Assembly: GCF_000746525.1 (NCBI RefSeq)
Contig: NZ_CP009048.1
Coordinates: forward strand, 3,341,501-3,405,500
Source of the DNA: Pseudomonas alkylphenolica
Lineage (GTDB): Bacteria > Pseudomonadota > Gammaproteobacteria > Pseudomonadales > Pseudomonadaceae
DNA length: 64,000 nucleotides
Direction of reading: 5' to 3'
The notes under the pieces are model-generated. The model made no database searches. It worked only from the letters and a program-made list of their open reading frames with translations, and was not told the origin of the DNA. The translations under genes were made by a program, and so were the position numbers. This document shows positions 61,900-64,000 of this stretch, in pieces (within the stretch, counting starts at the first letter, position 1; each line of letters begins with the position of its first letter).

Positions 61900-63363
61900 A
61901 TGCAAAACCAATTGTTCATCGACGGCCAGTTCGTCTCAGCCCTTGAGGGCGGCGAGATCGATGTCGTCAACCCTACCAATGGCGAGCTGATTACCCGCAT
62001 CGCTGCGGCCCTGGCTGAAGACGTTGACCTGGCTGTGGCCGCAGCCAAACGTGCATTCCCCGGTTGGGCTGCCACACCTGGCGCCGAGCGCGGTCGGCTG
62101 CTGATGAAGCTGGCCGATCGCATCGAAGCCTGCAGCGATGAGCTGGCCCGCCTCGAATCGCTGGATACCGGCCATCCGCTCCGTGATTCGAGGATTCTTG
62201 ACGTACCGCGCACGGCCGCTTGCTTCCGCTATTTTGGCGGAATCGCAGACAAGATTGAAGGCAAGGTGATCCCGGTCGACGCAGGGTACCTCAACTACGT
62301 GCAGCGCAAGCCGATCGGCGTAGTCGGGCAGATCGTACCGTGGAATTTCCCGCTGATGTTCACCAGCTGGAAGATGGGCCCGGCTCTGGCAGCGGGCAAT
62401 ACCGTGGTACTCAAGCCGTCGGAGCTGACGCCGCTCTCGACACTGCGTATCGCCGAACTGATGAAAGAAGTGGGCTTCCCGGACGGCGTGGTCAACATCG
62501 TTCCAGGCTACGGCCATACTGCCGGACAGCGTCTGGCTGAACACCCGGATGTCGGCAAAATCGCCTTCACCGGCTCCACCGCCACCGGGCGCCGCATCGT
62601 CGAAGCCTCCCAGGGCAACCTCAAGCGCGTACAGCTGGAGCTGGGCGGCAAGGGTGCCAACATCGTTTTCGAAGACGCCAACCTCGACGCCGCCGTCAAC
62701 GGCGCCGCCTGGGCGATCTTCCACAACCAAGGTCAGGCTTGCATCGCCGGTTCGCGTTTGCTACTGCAAGAAAGCATCGCCGACGAGTTCCTCGAGCGCT
62801 TCATCACCTTGGCCCGGTCGATTCGCCTCGGCGATCCGCTGGACCCGAATACTGAGATGGGCCCGCTGACCTCGGAGCTGCATCGCGATCGAGTGCTGTC
62901 GTTCGTCGACATCGCACGCCAGCAGGGCGGGCGGATTCTCACCGGTGGCAAAGCGCCGAATGATCCGGCTTTGGCCTCGGGGTTTTATGTCGAGCCGACG
63001 GTCGTTGAAGCCAAGCCAGGTGACCGCGTTGCCCAGGAAGAGGTGTTTGGTCCGTTCGTGACCGTGCTGCGTTTCAAGACCGAAGAGGAAGCGCTGGAGA
63101 TTGCCAACGGCACAGAATACGGCCTGGGTAGTGGCCTTTGGACCCGCGACCTGCAGCGCGCCCATCGAGTAGCGGAAAAGATCAACGTCGGCATGTGTTG
63201 GATCAACTGCTACAAGCGCGTCAGCCCCGGTAGCCCGTTTGGCGGTCTGGGTCAATCCGGTTACGGCCGGGAGATGGGTTTCGACGCCATTCACGACTAT
63301 ACCGAGGCTCGCTCGGTATGGGTCAACGTCGACGCCAAGATCCTTCCCCACTACCCACGCTGA
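61900..63363 (+). CDS. hapE: 4-hydroxymuconic semialdehyde dehydrogenase
   Basis: 487 residues from ATG 61900, with GGGAG upstream; the alternative TTG 61894 is less likely. Aldehyde dehydrogenase superfamily: general base Glu 247 in LELGGKG and catalytic Cys 281 in GQACIAG, with IVPWNFPLMFTSWKMGPALA for NAD(P) binding. In the hap/pnp pathway this oxidises 4-hydroxymuconic semialdehyde to maleylacetate. Gap of 89 bp after hapD; next gene starts 9 bp later. Confidence 0.92.
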   Translation: MQNQLFIDGQFVSALEGGEIDVVNPTNGELITRIAAALAEDVDLAVAAAKRAFPGWAATPGAERGRLLMKLADRIEACSDELARLESLDTGHPLRDSRILDVPRTAACFRYFGGIADKIEGKVIPVDAGYLNYVQRKPIGVVGQIVPWNFPLMFTSWKMGPALAAGNTVVLKPSELTPLSTLRIAELMKEVGFPDGVVNIVPGYGHTAGQRLAEHPDVGKIAFTGSTATGRRIVEASQGNLKRVQLELGGKGANIVFEDANLDAAVNGAAWAIFHNQGQACIAGSRLLLQESIADEFLERFITLARSIRLGDPLDPNTEMGPLTSELHRDRVLSFVDIARQQGGRILTGGKAPNDPALASGFYVEPTVVEAKPGDRVAQEEVFGPFVTVLRFKTEEEALEIANGTEYGLGSGLWTRDLQRAHRVAEKINVGMCWINCYKRVSPGSPFGGLGQSGYGREMGFDAIHDYTEARSVWVNVDAKILPHYPR

Positions 63364-63372
63364 GGCCACCTC

Positions 63373-64000
63373 ATGAACGAATTCATCTATCAAGGCACGC
63401 CGACCCGAGTGATTTTCGGGGCAGGCAAACTCGCCAGCCTCAGTGACGAAATCCAGCGCTTGGGCGCCCGTCGCGCGCTGATCCTGACCACACCGGAGCA
63501 ACAGGAACTGGGCGAGCAGGTCGCCAGGTTACTGGGTGATCGCAGCGCCGGCGTCTATCCCTACGCGGTGATGCATGTACCGCTGGAAACAGCGCAAGCG
63601 GCCCGCGAGGAGGCCGTGCGCCGCGAAGCGGATTGCTGCGTGGCCGTAGGTGGTGGTTCGACCATCGGCCTGGGCAAAGCCATCGCCATGGGCAGCGGTT
63701 TGCCGATCCTGGCGGTCCCGAGCACTTACGCCGGATCGGAGATGACCCCGATCTACGGCCTGACCGAAAACCGCCTGAAGAAAACCGGTCGTGATCCACG
63801 GGTCCTGCCCAAGACCGTGATTTATGACCCGGAGCTGACGCTGACTCTACCGGTGAGCATGTCGGCCTGCTCCGGCATGAACGCCATGGCCCATGCGATT
63901 GAAGCCTTGTACGCCGAGGACGCCAACCCGGTGATCTCGTTGATGGCCGAAGAATCGATCCGCGCATTGGCGCAGGCACTGCCGAAAATCGTCGACGACC
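63373..64000 (+). CDS. hapF: maleylacetate reductase (partial, runs off the window)
   Basis: From ATG 63373 the frame is open to the edge (209 codons of about 350). Iron-containing alcohol dehydrogenase family: TRVIFGAGKLASLSDEIQRL, NAD-binding CVAVGGGSTIGLGKAIA, PSTYAGSEMTPIYGL and MNAMAHAIEALYA (metal-binding His). It would reduce maleylacetate to beta-ketoadipate, feeding the beta-ketoadipate pathway. Confidence 0.9.
   Translation, partial: MNEFIYQGTPTRVIFGAGKLASLSDEIQRLGARRALILTTPEQQELGEQVARLLGDRSAGVYPYAVMHVPLETAQAAREEAVRREADCCVAVGGGSTIGLGKAIAMGSGLPILAVPSTYAGSEMTPIYGLTENRLKKTGRDPRVLPKTVIYDPELTLTLPVSMSACSGMNAMAHAIEALYAEDANPVISLMAEESIRALAQALPKIVDD

Noticed and set aside
1..64000. Search for tRNA genes, an ICE integrase and attachment sites of the ICE itself
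   Set aside because: None could be recognised by eye in the window; the ICE ends must lie outside, or the right end is unrecognised.

Overview
The window reads as part of a Pseudomonas genome: GC-rich codon use, an azurin gene and a hydroquinone-cleavage operon of the kind known from pseudomonads. Most of it (about 1-51.7 kb) is the conserved core of an integrative and conjugative element (ICE) of the PFGI-1/ICEclc type, with a type IV secretion system (T4SS) of the G class. No integrase, tRNA attachment site or ICE end is visible, so it is not certain whether the genes after 51.7 kb are ICE cargo or host chromosome.

Layout. (1) 1-13.5 kb: ICE DNA-processing and accessory genes: a GHKL ATPase with an HEVAH motif, topoisomerase III, small conserved ICE proteins, a DUF3577 replication-associated protein and a DUF932 protein. 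Long untranslated leaders full of hairpins separate them. Five of these genes carry apparent one-base frameshifts. (2) 13.5-19.5 kb: PilL-like lipoprotein, lytic transglycosylase, coupling protein TraD and partners. (3) 19.5-21.3 kb: a divergent hipBA toxin-antitoxin pair with operators. (4) 21.5-30.0 kb: a tightly overlapping T4SS operon (RAQPRD protein, pilin-like protein, VirB8-, VirB9- and VirB10-like proteins, lipoprotein, VirB4 ATPase, DsbA-like protein). (5) 30.2-43.5 kb: an ICE radC gene cut into three pieces by two mobile elements. (6) 43.7-51.7 kb: second T4SS operon (TraU-, TraH- and TraG-like), DUF3742, yhaV/prlF toxin-antitoxin and the MobH relaxase TraI.

The first element in radC (30407-39276) is AT-rich and plasmid-like: a ColE2-type Rep, a MobV-like relaxase with a hairpin-rich oriT candidate, a J-domain membrane protein and a large serine recombinase. 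Joining its ends rebuilds a symmetric attB inside radC and a symmetric attP, so it is best read as an integrative mobilizable element riding in the ICE. Both its recombinase and its J-domain protein are split at the same slippery heptamer, A AAA AAG, and both need a -1 shift. This could be programmed frameshifting or homopolymer undercalling. The second element (39392-43334) is a decayed recombinase-in-trio (RIT) element with 68-bp terminal inverted repeats.

After the relaxase (51.7-58.6 kb) lies a decayed module: an acyl-CoA ligase cut by an IS21-family element with a 7-bp target duplication, an acyl-CoA dehydrogenase/thiolase chimera and a truncated chemoreceptor. Intact azurin and the hydroquinone operon hapCDEF (dioxygenase subunits, semialdehyde dehydrogenase, maleylacetate reductase running off the end) close the window; together they would convert hydroquinone to beta-ketoadipate.

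Other signals: a leader RNA motif found three times, once upstream of radC, with a compensatory base pair; a structured non-coding tract at 5.5-6.5 kb; and alternative hairpins just before the pilL start.
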